DNA of 64,000 nt from Vitrella brassicaformis (taxonomy: Eukaryota > Sar > Vitrellaceae), in the NCBI GenBank assembly GCA_001179505.1, contig CDMY01000298.1, forward strand, positions 3,707 through 67,706, written 5' to 3'. Under the pieces are notes generated by a model. That model made no database searches. It saw only the letters and a program-made list of their open reading frames with translations, and was not told the DNA's origin. The position numbers and the translations under genes were made by a program. Shown here piece after piece: positions 1 through 11,901 of this stretch; the first letter of the stretch is position 1, and each line of letters begins with the position of its first letter.

Positions 1-528
1 GGAAACCTTGTGTCGTGGAGGAGCCGCAATCAGACCCTGGTTGCTCTGAGTACCTGTGAAGCAGAGTACATCGCTCTGAATGAGTGCGCCAGAGATCTGG
101 TGTTTGTCAGGCAACTAGCTGACTTCTTTCGCCTACCTGTGCAGCGAGCGAAGCTCATCACAGACAACAGAGGCGCTGGGTCGGTCTCCTACAACGAGGA
201 AGCCAAGCAGAGAACACGTCACATATTGGTGCGATATCACTTTGTGCGTGATCTGGTCCTGAAAGGACAGCTCTGCGTCCACTGGATTGCTTCGAGCGAG
301 AATACTGCTGACATCTTCACGAAGGGCCTCGACGAGGCGCAGCACGCTCATTTGAGGATGAAGCTCCTCAACAATCCTGTGTTCGACGACGAAGGGACAC
401 CGATGGTGCCCGACGAGCCACACGACAAGGTGCTGATGGCGCCCGATCGGTCACACAGCGCAAACACAGACTCACACGCCGCTGAATGCGCCCTGTGCTG
501 CTTTCTGCGTTATGGTTCTGTCTGCTGA
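1..528 (+). mobile_element. Ty1/copia retrotransposon, 3' end of pol (RNase H), partial
   Basis: The open frame runs in from the window edge and stops at 526-528. It matches the C-terminal RNase H region of copia-type polyproteins, which removes the RNA strand during reverse transcription. Visible hallmarks are SWRSRNQTLVALSTCEAEY near the start, with the EAEY acidic residue; ITDNRGAGS, the next catalytic Asp in a TDN context; RTRHILVRYHFVRD; and the terminal block IASSENTADIFTKGL. No internal stop or frameshift is seen in the 175 visible codons, so the copy may be young. Protease, integrase and most of the reverse transcriptase lie outside the window, so completeness cannot be judged. Confidence 0.93.
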
Positions 529-1145
529 ATGCGGATACCTGTTTGAGAGGGGGAGATCGCTGTAATGCGACGCAAGGACAGCACAGTGCGAGAGGGGGTG
601 TCAGAGGCTGCGTGTGTTGGGGTAGATCCCGCCGTGTAATGCCACTGCATGCTGAGAACCCTGAGCACTCCGAACTGTCCCTCCTTCTCGTGAACCGTCC
701 CTCTGGCTCATCTGTTGCCTTAACGGGCAACGACAGCGATCCTCTACAGCCACTCTCATCTACCGACAGGATTCATAACTCGCGTCGGGGGCGCAGTGAA
801 GCAGGAGAATGAAAGGCAAGATGAGTCAGATCTTGAATGCCATGGTGTCAGTTGCCTCGCTGGACCGAAACAGTGTTTTCTCGCATACAGCGGCATCGCT
901 TCATCCCCCCCCTCTTCTCGGAACGATCGCTCTCTGCGAGCTTGGCGTTAAACAGCCTGGCATGAATCCATGAGGGAACGTCGATGTCTTTCATTCGCTC
1001 ATAGACAGCGAGAAGCATGCTTCGTGAGCCTCTCTCACCCCCTCTCTGACGCGCTCTCTCACCCCAGTGAGGAGACCACCTCCATCGCACCCCCAATCCC
1101 CAGCACGGCGTGATCCCTTCGGTGCGAGCCTCATCCAAGATCCCG
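529..1145. other. Retroelement tail and upstream region of the Rxt3-like gene
   Basis: No gene is seen here. The first 300 bases are the presumed LTR. At 934-943 lies CTGCGAGCTT, the reverse complement of the recurrent motif AAGCTCGCAG, about 200 bp upstream of the next start codon. Confidence 0.5.
545..830 (+). mobile_element. Putative polypurine tract and 3' LTR of the copia element
   Basis: Sixteen bases after the pol stop is a purine run, GAGAGGGGGAGA (545-556). It is followed at 561 by TGTAATGCG, the usual order of polypurine tract then LTR beginning with TG. The sequence to about 830 has no gene and contains a small hairpin (GTTGCC...GGGCAAC, about 714-731). The right LTR edge is not evident, because no partner LTR or target-site duplication is visible. 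Both the call and the right border are therefore tentative. Confidence 0.35.
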
Positions 1146-3854
1146 ATGGCATCCAACATGGACGGGGCAGCGCCACTCGAGGCCGACATCAAGGCCGCAG
1201 CGGGCAACAACAAGCGAGCACGAGCCGAGGGCGACGGTGCCGAGCCAGCCAAGAAGGCAAAAGGAGAGCCACCAGCGGCAGCAGCTGCCTCTGCTGGCAA
1301 CAGTGCTGCTGCAGCATCGGCGCCGCAGCCATCTCAGCTTAAGCGTGACGACTTCGAGCGGCTGATGTATGGCGACAACAACGGCAACAATGGCGGCGAG
1401 TCGATGGTGAAGACCAAGGGTGCGGACGAGGCGAATGTCAACGGGAGTGTGGCCGAGAGGGATCTGGAGAGCCGCGCCGACATGGATGTCGACGAGATGG
1501 AGGAGGGAGACGACGAGGGGCGGGGCATCCGGCGGCGGGAGGTCAAGGCAGTCGACCAGAGGGCCGGCAAGAAGCCTACCAGGGGCGCCAAGGACGCCAC
1601 CACACCCGCCGAAATTCCGCCCTACTACCCTGACGAGGCGGAGGAGTGCGTTCAGACCTTCCTATACAAACCAAGTGAGCACCAACACAAACCGACGAAA
1701 GGCAGGCCACCAATCCATCACGGCATGTCTGTCTGTCTGTCTGTCTTGCTCTGTCTGTGTGTGTCAGATGTGCCTTTGCCGGATCTGAATCCCTACATGG
1801 GTCAGATCATCGAGGTGCGCGTGCCGGTGGACCACCTCTCCCTCAACAACCCCGCATACCAGAACCGCCAGCTGTGGGGATGCGATTACTACACGTCCGA
1901 CAGCGACATCGTCTGCATGCTGCACCACGCCGGCTTCAAGCGACTGCAGGCTGACCCCTCCAAGGAAAAGATCGCCGGTTAGACAGAGGAGGGAGTCGGG
2001 GAGAGGGAAGACCGCCTCTCACATGTATGTTCCTCTATATTTGTGTGTCTGTTCAGGTGTGTCGGTGTATCTGAAGGTGACCAAGGGACGCACGACGTAC
2101 TCGCAGGCCACCCGCAACGGCCTCAGATCACGCAAGTGGCCATCAGAACACTGTAGGCCGACAGCCGACACACCGAGAAAAGACACGCAGAGCGAGGGGC
2201 AGATGCATCCGTGTGTGTCTGTGGTGCAGCTCACACGTTGCGTATTGTTCGCGTTGACGATTTGTTGGACCAGCTGGGCACTGAGGAGGAAATCGAAATG
2301 ATGACACTCAGGTACACACCAGACCCACCCTCCGCCCTCTCTTTGCCGCCTCCCCTCACTGTGGTGTCTGTGGGTGTCTGCAGGCTTCCATCTGCGTGCA
2401 AGTCGCGCAAGCCGAGGGTGCGCAGTTCGAATGTGCGGTATTTATCGGACATCGTCATCGCATTCAACCTCTGCAATGAGCCCTGCAGCAAGGTGGGTGC
2501 GTCAGACAGACAGACAGACAGACAGGGCAGGGCTGGCAGGCAGGCCACAGGAGGGGGAGGGATAGGCGTGATGCATTAACCCTCCATCGAGGTTCTGAAA
2601 TATCGTGTGGAAAAACCCATCACCATCTTTCGACTGACCATCCACCCATCCGCCGAGGGACATGTGTGCCGTGCCTGTGCTGACCGTTCCAACATGGATG
2701 CATTCATTAAATTCTCTCGTCTGCCTGTGTCTGTGTGTGTCTGTCAGTATTCGTTGAGTGAGGTGTGCGACCGCGGGCTGGAGGTGTCGCAGTGGACGAC
2801 CTACAGACTCACCAAAGAGGTACACATGGACACACACACAACACACAGCCACTCTCCCTGTCCCTCACACCCATCTCCACATACAAGTATGGTGTGTCTT
2901 TCCTCTCATCCATCCTCCCATCCATCAGGTGATGTATTTGGAGACCGAGACGGAGCGCTATGAGTTGTGTCAGGAGGGGCCGAAGAGCGCCCCACTTCCA
3001 GAGGACTTCGACGCACAGGCGGCAGCCGGAGGGCATCCTGGCGTGCCGGTCAAGATGGAGCCCAAGGAGGAGAACAAGCCGCCCCCCCACGTGTCGGCCA
3101 TCAAGTTCAAGACTTACCGGTGGGCAATATCGACAGGAAGTCTTATCTATGGTTGTGCATCGTTCGTGTGTGCGTGTTAATGCTTGCAGGTGGAGTCGCG
3201 TCAAGAGCCCCCGCAGCCTCACGCGTGAGGAGATGATGATGACGACCGTGCCCCTCCCGGCAGAACGAGTAACCCACCACAACTCACTCGACACGACACA
3301 CAGGCACACCACTCACGTCATCCATCCACCTCTTTCTGCAGCTGGAGCTGCTCAATCGCGGGCTCGACTGGACCGACATCGCCTTCGGCCGCGACTGCAT
3401 CCAGGTCGACGGCAAGGTCTACTCGGGCCTCCTGCGGGTGCAGTTCTACCCCATCCACGAGACGGCCCAACTGCCCAAGACGCGCCCCATGCCGCCAGCA
3501 GGCCTCAACAAGGACGACCGCGGCATGTGGGTGCTGCTGCAGGCCTTGGAGGACCAGGCCATGGAGGAGGCTGCCATCACGCAGAAGAACCTGAGTGCCG
3601 GGCGGGCCAGCGGGCAGCGCAGTGGTGAGGGCATGGAGGTGCCCGTGATCAAGGAGGAGGAAGAGCTGCGACATGAGGAGATGGAGAGGGAGAAGCGAAA
3701 GAGAGCTGGTGAGTCGACAGCGAGGGGAGGAGAGCGACCTTTGCAATTTCGTGTGGTTGGCCATGGTGGTGTCTCTCTCTGGGTGTGTGTGACTGAACTG
3801 TCAGTTGGGCTGCTTGCCGCTGGGGCTGGAGATGACCCCATGAATGGACCATAA
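1146..3854 (+). CDS. Rxt3-like histone deacetylase complex subunit
   Basis: About ten exons (1146-1674, 1768-1977, 2056-2152, 2230-2310, 2384-2489, 2748-2818, 2930-3119, 3190-3268, 3343-3708, 3805-3854) give a protein of about 590 residues. The N-terminus is low-complexity, with a basic RARAEGDGAEPAKKAKGE stretch and an acidic segment. The diagnostic part is in exon 2: IEVRVPVDHLSLNN, then QLWGCDYYTSDSDIVCMLHH and AGFK. This resembles the Rxt3 domain (hydrophobic strand, then W-G-T-D-x-Y-T-D-D-S-D and H-x-G). In fungi Rxt3 belongs to the large Rpd3 deacetylase complex, so a nuclear co-repressor role is inferred. The C-terminus is charged and probably helical (HEEMEREKRKRA). The start is the first ATG in the open frame. 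The last intron is 96 bp and in frame. Confidence 0.72.
2560..2643 (+). ncRNA. Candidate intronic box C/D snoRNA
   Basis: The intron at about 2491-2747 is 257 bp, two to three times the usual length here. In its middle is a C/D-like layout: stem GGATAGG (2560-2566), box C-like GTGATGC (2568-2574, one mismatch to RTGATGA), possible D' CTGA (2595-2598), box D CTGA (2634-2637) and CCATCC (2638-2643). The last segment can pair with the opening stem, with one bulged A. The 84-nt size suits this class. No guide target was tested and a good C' box is not evident. Confidence 0.33.
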
Positions 3855-4138
3855 GCTTATGATGAAGATGGACCGGACGGTCTGTTTTCTAGAGAGAGGT
3901 GCTGGTGCTGCTTGCGTGGAGAGAGAGAGAGGGAGAGACAGAAAACTGTGAGAGCAGCAGAGAGCTGCACCCGTGCCTACGTGGCTGACTTTTCAACACA
4001 TAACACGCGAACGCTGGTAACCTTTCGGCACAAGCAGGGGCTTGGCTTCGTAGCAGGGTTTCAAGAGAAGGGTTCCAAACCCTTGTCCATGACCTTCGCA
4101 AGAGAAAACAGAAAATTGAGGAGGAAGGGCGTGAGTGG

Positions 4139-5428
4139 ATGCATCATGGAGGGCAGAGCCTTGGGCAAAGCTTGGCCGTCCGCCTGTGTGCTGCAGACCT
4201 GGCTCTCTTCGACGGATACCGATGGACCACACGCCTCAGCCCAAGGACCCACGCCCCATCTCGTAAGGACAATGCAATGCACATAGGTTGACACATCTGT
4301 CCCTCTCTCTATTGCCGTTTCTTCCCTGCAGTGGTGAGGGCTGAGGCAGCGATAGGCCGCTTTATTATTCAGGAGGCCTATCAGCTGGCGCTGCCCAAAG
4401 GCTTTGTCGTCCTCCATCGCAACAGCAGCCCGCTCAATGCATGCCTCTCGAACCTGGAAATCGGCACACTTCAGCTCATGGCGACTTACGCCCTGCTCGA
4501 CAGACGGAAGAGCTCAAGGCGAGACCACCAGGCCGAGTTCTTCCGCATCCAATCTGAGCTCAACACGCTGCTCGAAGCGGCCGGCTGGGGCAGCTACGTC
4601 AGGCAGCATCCTCTCTATCCCTCTGCTGCCGACGGTCGCCCTCATTGTTTCATGCCCCACCGCTATCATGGGTTCAGCCGTCATGGATGGCCGCCGTGGC
4701 CCATCTGTGTGAGTCCGCAGCATGCATGGGTGGAGAAGTGGGTGTCGTGGTGCCTCAAGAACGAGGAGGGGCGGTTCAGGGTGAAGGGGGACCTCAGCCT
4801 CAGTCGCATGATCATGCAGCGGATGATCGATGGGCCTATTCCAAAGTGCATTTCCATCGGCGGGAGGGAGGAGAAGATCGTGGTTGATCACATTAACGGT
4901 GACCCTCTGGACAACAGACGCAGCAACCTGCGGCTTGCGACATCGCAGCTCAACTCTCTCTATGCAAGACGGCCACCTGCAGGGAAAAGACGGCCGTCTG
5001 GGGGTGGCCGTCTTGCAGACCCGAGGGACGATCAAGGCAGAGCGATTGGTGGTGGAGCCGAAGGGATCGCCCGGCCGGTGTACGCCGTCGTGGACACAGC
5101 AGAAGACCACCACACTCATGACAGCTGCAATGATAACAATGACGGTGCTGCCCTGTCTTGCCGTGATGTGGATGGCTCTCTGCCAGTGGGCATCCGCTAC
5201 TCCGAAGAGCGGGAGAAGAAATACTGCGCCGCCCTGACAATCAAGGGCAGAAGAGTTCTCAATCGGTGCTACCCCTCTTACGAGCTCGCGGAAGCTGCTC
5301 TCAGGCAGGTCAAGAGCGCGGCTATTGGGCGACTGGAGGAGCGTTTCAGGCGTGCGCTGGTGGAGGCTGGGTGGGGGCATCTTGTGCAGTGGACTTATGC
5401 TGATCGAGAAGGGAATGGGAAATGTTGA
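4139..5428 (+). CDS. HNH endonuclease-like protein with AP2-like C-terminal domain
   Basis: Two exons (4139-4262, 4332-5428) join in frame across a 69-bp intron and encode about 406 residues. The middle carries an HNH_3-type core: EEKIVVDHINGDPLDNRRSN followed by LRLATSQLNSLYAR, with the D-H pair, central Asn-rich turn and terminal N-L-R that bind metal and DNA. Near the end, GIRYSEEREKKYCAALTIKG and the following YPSYELAEAALRQ have the shape of an AP2 DNA-binding domain (three strands then an amphipathic helix). HNH plus AP2 is the layout of certain homing-type endonucleases of phages and bacteria. The frame is open upstream to 4004, so an additional 5' exon is possible. Whether this is an active selfish endonuclease or a domesticated DNA-binding protein cannot be told. 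Confidence 0.68.
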
Positions 5429-5734
5429 TGTGTTGATGTGGATGTGGGCGCTTGTGTAGATAGATGAACAAACTGAATGCGCTCTTGTGTGTGAGTGTGA
5501 GAGTGTGTGTGGCATGAGGGAAGGGATTCGGTGATCGGATCAACAAAGCTAACAAATGATAGCCTTACAGAGCCAGCCCACAGACATCGGCCAATCCGTC
5601 TCCATCGACACACCCACCACACCCACCCACGCAACAGCCGATAGACAAAAATCTCCCCCAACCCACCCGAGACAAACATTCGAAAGAGGCAAGACACATA
5701 CATACACCAGGCAGACGCCCATCCATCATTTAGA
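5429..5734. other. Tail-to-tail intergenic region
   Basis: This lies between the 3' ends of the HNH gene (+) and the MRH-like gene (-). It holds GT-rich then CA-rich sequence and no gene or recognisable structure. Confidence 0.6.
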
Positions 5735-7745
5735 TCATTGAGTTGACGGCACGTAGTAGTTGAATGTGTCGCGTTCGGGGTTAGATCGCTGCGCGTTCGC
5801 ACGTGACGTCTCGTTGTACTTGTTGGCCAGCCTCGCCTTCTCCTCAAGGTCTTCATCGAACAGCCACATCCGGGCCATCCACAACCGATCTGACACGCCC
5901 TGGCTCATGTAAAGAACACCTGACACACACACCACACCAGCACATTGCACCACATGGCAGGTGAGAGAAGGGTGCCATGCATCCGTGCGTGGCTGTGCGT
6001 GCGTTGTTCTTGTCTCCTCTCACCGTCGCGAACGAGCGAGGGGAATTCGAGCCAGAAGGCGACGTTTGGGATCATGTCGATGCCTCTCGCGTTGTGCCGC
6101 TCCTGCTTGAGGTAGATGCCGATCGACACGTACAAGGCGGCAGCAACCAACACACATATCAGCAAAAAGGTCGCCTGCACACACACACACACACACATCC
6201 ACAACACACACACAATCTCATCCCGCTCCCTGCTTCATTGTGTCTGACTGTCTTGCTGACCGGTCCCAGCCGCCTCCTGCCCGAGTGCGGTGTGACGTGG
6301 TGGTGGCTGTGATGCCCGTGGTGCTCGCCATGGTGCCGGAAGTACCCATGAGACGGGTGCATGGCGTGGTGGTGGTGATAGGGGTGGTGCGACTCCCCAG
6401 TGGCGATGTACGACTCCTCCCCTGGCGCCACGCCATGGACCATGTGGAGGTTGGGGTGGTGCCCATGGTGGGGCTGATGCTGATGGTGGGCATGCTGGTC
6501 GCCCTCCAGATGAGCCACAGCCATGTGCGGGGACCCCTCGTGGTGGGCGTGATGGCCTTCTTCGAGTCTTCTCTCTATGTGGTGGTGCTGCGGCATGGTG
6601 TGGGGATGGTGTGGGTGGTGGGGGCCGTGGGGGTGCTGGTTGACGTTGTAAGCGTAGTAGAAGGGCTGCTGGGTGGTGGGCTGATAGCTGAGGATGGTCT
6701 GATAATCGGCGTCAGTCAGCTGATGGCCGGGAAGGAAGATCAGCGGACACCTGAACCACACACACACACAGATCTCTGTGTGTATGTGGTGGTATATGTT
6801 TGATCTCACCCGGCAGGTCCCCTCAGTTCGAATGTGTAGTGTGCCGATCCTCGACCATCCACTGCGTCGAAGAGGCCCTCAGGCCGCGAGGGGTCACACT
6901 TGAAGTGAATCGACACTCGGTGGTGTTCGCTGGTGTGCTGGTAGGGATCGCCATCGAAGTACGTCTGAACGAGTACCGACACATATGGACGTACAGAATG
7001 GGCGTTGCCGTGGATGGACACTTTTCTGTGGTTGATTAACTGACTGACTGACTGACTGACCAGTTCCAGCCCTCTGGTGGCCATGTAGTGGTCGATTGGC
7101 CGCAGATCCATGTGCCCGACATGCCCCAGCAGCCGGCAACCTGCACACACAGATGGATGAATGGAATGGACAATACACTCACTCCACACACTCGACACAC
7201 TCTGCGGCCGACTGCCTCTTCCTTCCATCTCACCGACCGTGAAATCCGGCAGTGTTGGTCTTGGACTCCATCGCTGGTGTGGCCATGCCGTCACACGCCT
7301 CATTGAGGTCACGGAACACAGCAAAGCGGTAGCAAAAGGTCTCAGTGGCGTTGCCGGCCATGCACCGCTCGAACTCCCCGGCCCTCTCGACGCCACACAG
7401 ATTCCCTGCAGGCACCAACACAACAGAAACACACACTCGCCTGGCGTCGTCTGCTTGTCCCTCCCTCCCTCTATCCCTGTCTACAAACTTACACGTGTAG
7501 TGGTTGAATGGCGACGACCATTCCACGATGCATGGGTGCTTGCCGTTCCTCACAGCCGGTGCCTCGAGCTTCTTCAGGTAGGCCTCGTGCTCGGGGATGC
7601 CGTGTTGGAGGTAGTGGGGCTGCTGGCTGTCGTGGTGATGCTCACTCGTGTGCCACGATGAGAGATCACCCGCTTCGTTCGCCAGAGATGCGACGGACGC
7701 GATGGCGACCAACGTCAGGCCTAGAAGAGCCTTCATCTTCTGCAT
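5735..7745 (-). CDS. Type I membrane protein, MRH (mannose-6-phosphate receptor)-like, His-rich
   Basis: This is a multi-exon gene. The N-terminus has a clear signal peptide (MKALLGLTLVAIASVASLA). The luminal part has spaced cysteines in exons 1-2 (CIVEW, LCGVE, RCMAG, FCYRF, ACDG) and a segment SIHFKCDPSRPEGLFDAVDG then HYTFELRGPAGCPL. Its Cys, Tyr-x-Phe and closing Cys-Pro resemble the end of MRH domains in mannose-6-phosphate receptors and Atg27-like proteins. An unusual His-rich stretch of roughly 130 residues follows, with many HH, HHP and HHH groups. Next come one transmembrane helix (ATFLLICVLVAAALYVSIGI) and a cytosolic tail ending DTFNYYVPSTQ. Cargo sorting in the Golgi/endosome system is inferred. 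The MRH match rests on spacing only, and the tail YYVP could be a sorting signal. Confidence 0.5.
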
Positions 7746-7774
7746 TTAACACCCTCGTGCGATGCGACCTCAAG

Positions 7775-7782
7775 GCGAGCTT
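7775..7782 (-). promoter_or_regulatory. AAGCTCGC motif in the MRH-like/SMC1 divergent promoter
   Basis: On the minus strand this reads TCAAGCTCGCCTTGAGG, 29 bp upstream of the minus gene start. It is a variant of the AAGCTCGCAG motif found in the other head-to-head intervals. The whole interval (7746-8022) is 277 bp. Confidence 0.4.
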
Positions 7783-8022
7783 GAAGTCGATTCATTCTTC
7801 CACACCTGATGCAGCGTGCTGCGCAGATGCCAGTGAAAGTGCCGTAGAGAGGAGACTGCAAACCGTCCGCACAATGAGTGGTGATCTTTGCCGACGCCAG
7901 GAGGAGCGCCGCAACTGACGGTGGAGGCGGCGCGACCTGCCTGCCTATCCATCCATTTCCATCAGCACACATCCATCCATCAGCTGCTGTTGTTGCGAGT
8001 GCGTGAGTGAGTGCGTGTGGTG

Positions 8023-8829
8023 ATGGCGCCCGAGCGAGGAGCGGAGCCCAAGGGTCGGCTGGAGGAGCTGGTCTTCTGCAACTTCAAGAGCTATGAGGGC
8101 GAGCGCCGCTTCGGACCCTTCAGACGATTCACAGGCGTCATCGGACCCAATGGATCAGGTACTCACGTCACGTGAGCACACACCTGCACGGCTGATGGAT
8201 GGATTGATGTGGCTGCAATGTGTGTGTGTGTGTTGCGGTGTGTTGTGTGTGGTGTGTGTTGTTGTGTTTGGGTGCACTGCAGGCAAGTCCAACGTGATGG
8301 ACGGCATATCGTTTGCGTTGGGGGTGCAGTCCCGTCACCTGCGGGGCAGCAAGCTCGAGGACATGGTCTTCAGACGCGAGGAGGAGGAGGACATCGCAGC
8401 GCTCAAACGATCGTACGCCTAATGTGTTGGGTGTGTTGGATGTGTTGGATGTGGCTATGTGTGTGTGTGGGTGCGTGGCTGGTTTGGATTGATTGCAGTG
8501 GTTGGGTGAAGCTTCGTTTCCGCACCGCGGGCGACGAGATGGTGGAGTTCCAGCGACAGGTCAAATACGACGGCACTTCCAAATACCTCATCAACGGACA
8601 CGTACTCAACCACTCAAGCCACGGCCGGAAACAACGCAGACGAAGCACAGACAGACGAGTGGTGTGTGTGTGTGTGTGTGTGAGTGTGTGTAGGTGACGA
8701 AGCGGGAGGACTACGAGTCGCGTTTGGGGTCCTACAACATACTGGTCAAGATCAAAAACTTCCTCGTCTTCCAGGTGGGTGGGTTGGTCAGAGGTGGCCG
8801 CACAGCACACACTCCTGCACCGCACCCTG

Positions 8830-8863
<34 letters not shown>

Positions 8864-11800
8864 AGGGTGACGTTGAGCGTGCGGCCCAGCGGTCGCCCGA
8901 GGAGCTGTCGCGGGAGATCGACGAGCTGTCCGGATCGTAAGCCGTACCACACACACAACACACAATACTGCGCCCATCCATGTGTGTACTTCATGTGTGT
9001 GTGTGTGTGTGTGTGTGCAGTGGTGCGTTTCGCGAGGAGTATGAGGACCTGAAGAGGCAAAGACAGCTCGACCAAAACAGACTCACGTACGCAGCTGTGC
9101 ACCACACACACCCTAAGCAGACAGACAGACAGACAGACGGACAGACGTGTGTTAGTGGGCACCCATCTCTCTCTGTGTGTGTGTGTGTATAGTATTCTGT
9201 TCAAGCAGCGTCAGGCGATGCACAAGGAGGAGAAGCTGCTGAGGCAGATGAAGAACGAAGCAGAGGAGTGGAAAAAGAAACAAGAGCAACAGGCGCGCTG
9301 GCGGGCCGACACACCCACCACCGCCACCACCACCACCACCACGCCACCACGGATCCCCCTGCCTGTGTTCTGTGTGTGTGTCAGTATGCCAAGAAGGGCC
9401 AGAAGCAGCTGTTCCGTCTGCTGTGCATCGACAGCAACCTGCAGAAGCTCTGTGAGAAGATCGAGGGCAAAGATGACAGCCCCGGACTCCAGTAAGCCAA
9501 CACAAACACACACACACACACACAGACAAAATGGGCATCCCATCCACGTGTGTGTATGCGTGCGTGCATTCTGTGTGTCAGGTCTCGTCTCGAGGAGGCG
9601 CAAACCACCATGGAGGAGGCCGCCGCACAAGTCAAAGAGGTGAAGAAGTACCAACCCTCCCCCGCCCCCCCCCTCCCCCCCGATGGATGCACTCGTGTGT
9701 GTGCCTGTGTGTTGTGGTCGTCAGTTGGAGAAGAGCAAGGCCGCGCTGCACATCGAGGCCACCAAGGCGGCCAAGGCCGTCACACGCATCAGAAACGAAC
9801 TCAAAGACATCGTACCGTACACGCGCGTGTCCATCCGATGCATGCTGTCTGTCCATGTGTGTGTGTGTGTGTGTGTGTAGGCATCTGAGCTGACGCCCAC
9901 TCAGCAGCGTCTGGAGTTTGCCGAGAAGCAGAAGGTGGAGCTGGAGGCCAAACTCAAGAAGGAAGCCGAGAAGAGCGAGTCGCTCGAGAAGCGCATACAA
10001 AAGGTCCGCGACCCCCACCCCCACCCCACACCCTCACACGCGCGCGCACAAGGAGACGGCACACTGATGCGTGTGTGTTTGTTCAGTTGGAGGAGCTGAT
10101 CAAGGAGTCCGAGGAGAGGTTGGCAGCGATCCGGCAGCAGGAGCCGCGCGACCTCGACATGACCCGAGAGCAGGAGGACGTACGCACACACTCCAACAAC
10201 AATCAACTCGCCACACCACACCGCTCCTCTCTACATGTCTCTGTGTGTGTCTGGTGTGCGTGTATGTGTGTGTTTAGGAGTATGAGCGCATCAAGGAGAT
10301 TGCAGAGCGGGAGACGGCACCAGCGGTGAGAAGGACAAAGGGAAAGGAAGAGAGAGAGGAACACGGCACGTGCGTGTGCGTTCTATGAATCAGCGTCAGT
10401 CCCGTTCGCACCACCAGAAGGACCTGTCGGAGCTCAAATCAAAGATCAACGCGGTATACACCGTTGGGTGAAGTGCCTTGCCCGCACGCACTCCTGCACA
10501 CACATGTGCACCTGCGCGTCTGTATGCGACTTTGCAGGTGGAGACGGACATCCAGGACGGCGAGAGCAAGCTGAAGCGGGTCAGCTGACCCAACCCACGC
10601 TATGCGCCACAAAGGTGTGCCTTGTGTGTGTGTGTGTGTGTGGCGTGTGTTCAGCTGGAGGGCGAGTTGGAGAAGGCGCTCGAGGAGAAGAGCAACACCG
10701 AGCAACACATACAGCAGAGAACGGTCGGTCAGGCACCACAGCAACACCATCCACACACACACACACGTGTCCTCCCTGATGTGTGTGTGTGTGTGTGTGT
10801 GTGTGCAGACTGACCTGGACACCGCGCGGAACGAGCTGCAGGACAAGAGCAACACATTCGACGTACGCCAGCCATCCCCCGACCACTACTACACACCCCA
10901 CCCTGTGCACACACCCATCGTGCCTGTTGGTGTGTGTGTGTGTGTGTGTCGTGTCATCAGACGGCCTTGAAGCGCAAGGGCGAGCTCGAGCAGCGCATCC
11001 AAGCACTCAATGACAAGAAAATGAGCTGCTCTGCCAGCAAGGTAGCCCACCTTAGCCCCTGCCGACACACAACACACCCACACACACACCCACACACACA
11101 CACTCGCACGCGCGTCTGTGTGTGTGAATGGTTCGCCCGTCGATCAGCGCATGATAGAGAAGGAGCGCGAGCAGCAGCGCCTGATAGCTGAGATGAAGGA
11201 GCACGTGCCGGGAGTGCACGACAAGCTCTTTAACCTCCAGAGCTGCCCACAGCACAAGCTCAGGGTGGCTGTGGCGGCCGCCCTCGGCAAGTGGGCCGAC
11301 CACGTCGTTGTCAATGACTATGAGACCGCAAAGGTGCGTCCGCCCTGGAAGGAAACATCGCAAAAGGCCGTACGCTCCCTCTCTGTCTGTGCACGTGTGT
11401 TGTGTGGATGGTGCGTTTGTGTGTGTCAGCGTGCGATTGAGTTTCTCAAGAAGAAGCCGAAAGCTGGTCAGATGGACTTCCTGCCCCTCAACACCAAGAC
11501 CAAAAAGACCGACCCACGGTCGCTACACCACACACACAAGACACACACAACACATGGATGTGTGTTGGTTGTTCTCGTCTCGTCAGTCTGCGTGACTTTG
11601 GCTCGAAGTGTCGCGCGGCGATCGACTGCATCCAAGTCAAGGACGAGGCGTACCGAGGCATCTTCGAGGCAAGACACCAAAGGCACACCCAGGCACACAC
11701 ACACACACACACACACAACTACATATATGTGTGTGTGTGTGTGTGCAGAAAGCGTTGGGCGACACGGTCATCACGGACGACCTCGAGGAGGGCAGACGGA

Positions 11801-11870
11801 TCGCATTCCAGTAACCTCCCCCACTTACACACACACGCACACACAGATGATGGGCGCTTGCCATGCATCT

Positions 11871-11901
<31 letters not shown>

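Noticed and set aside
848-1300. 150-codon minus open frame over the start of the Rxt3-like gene
   Set aside because: It is antisense to the supported first exon and its Ala/Ser-rich translation mirrors the low-complexity coding strand.
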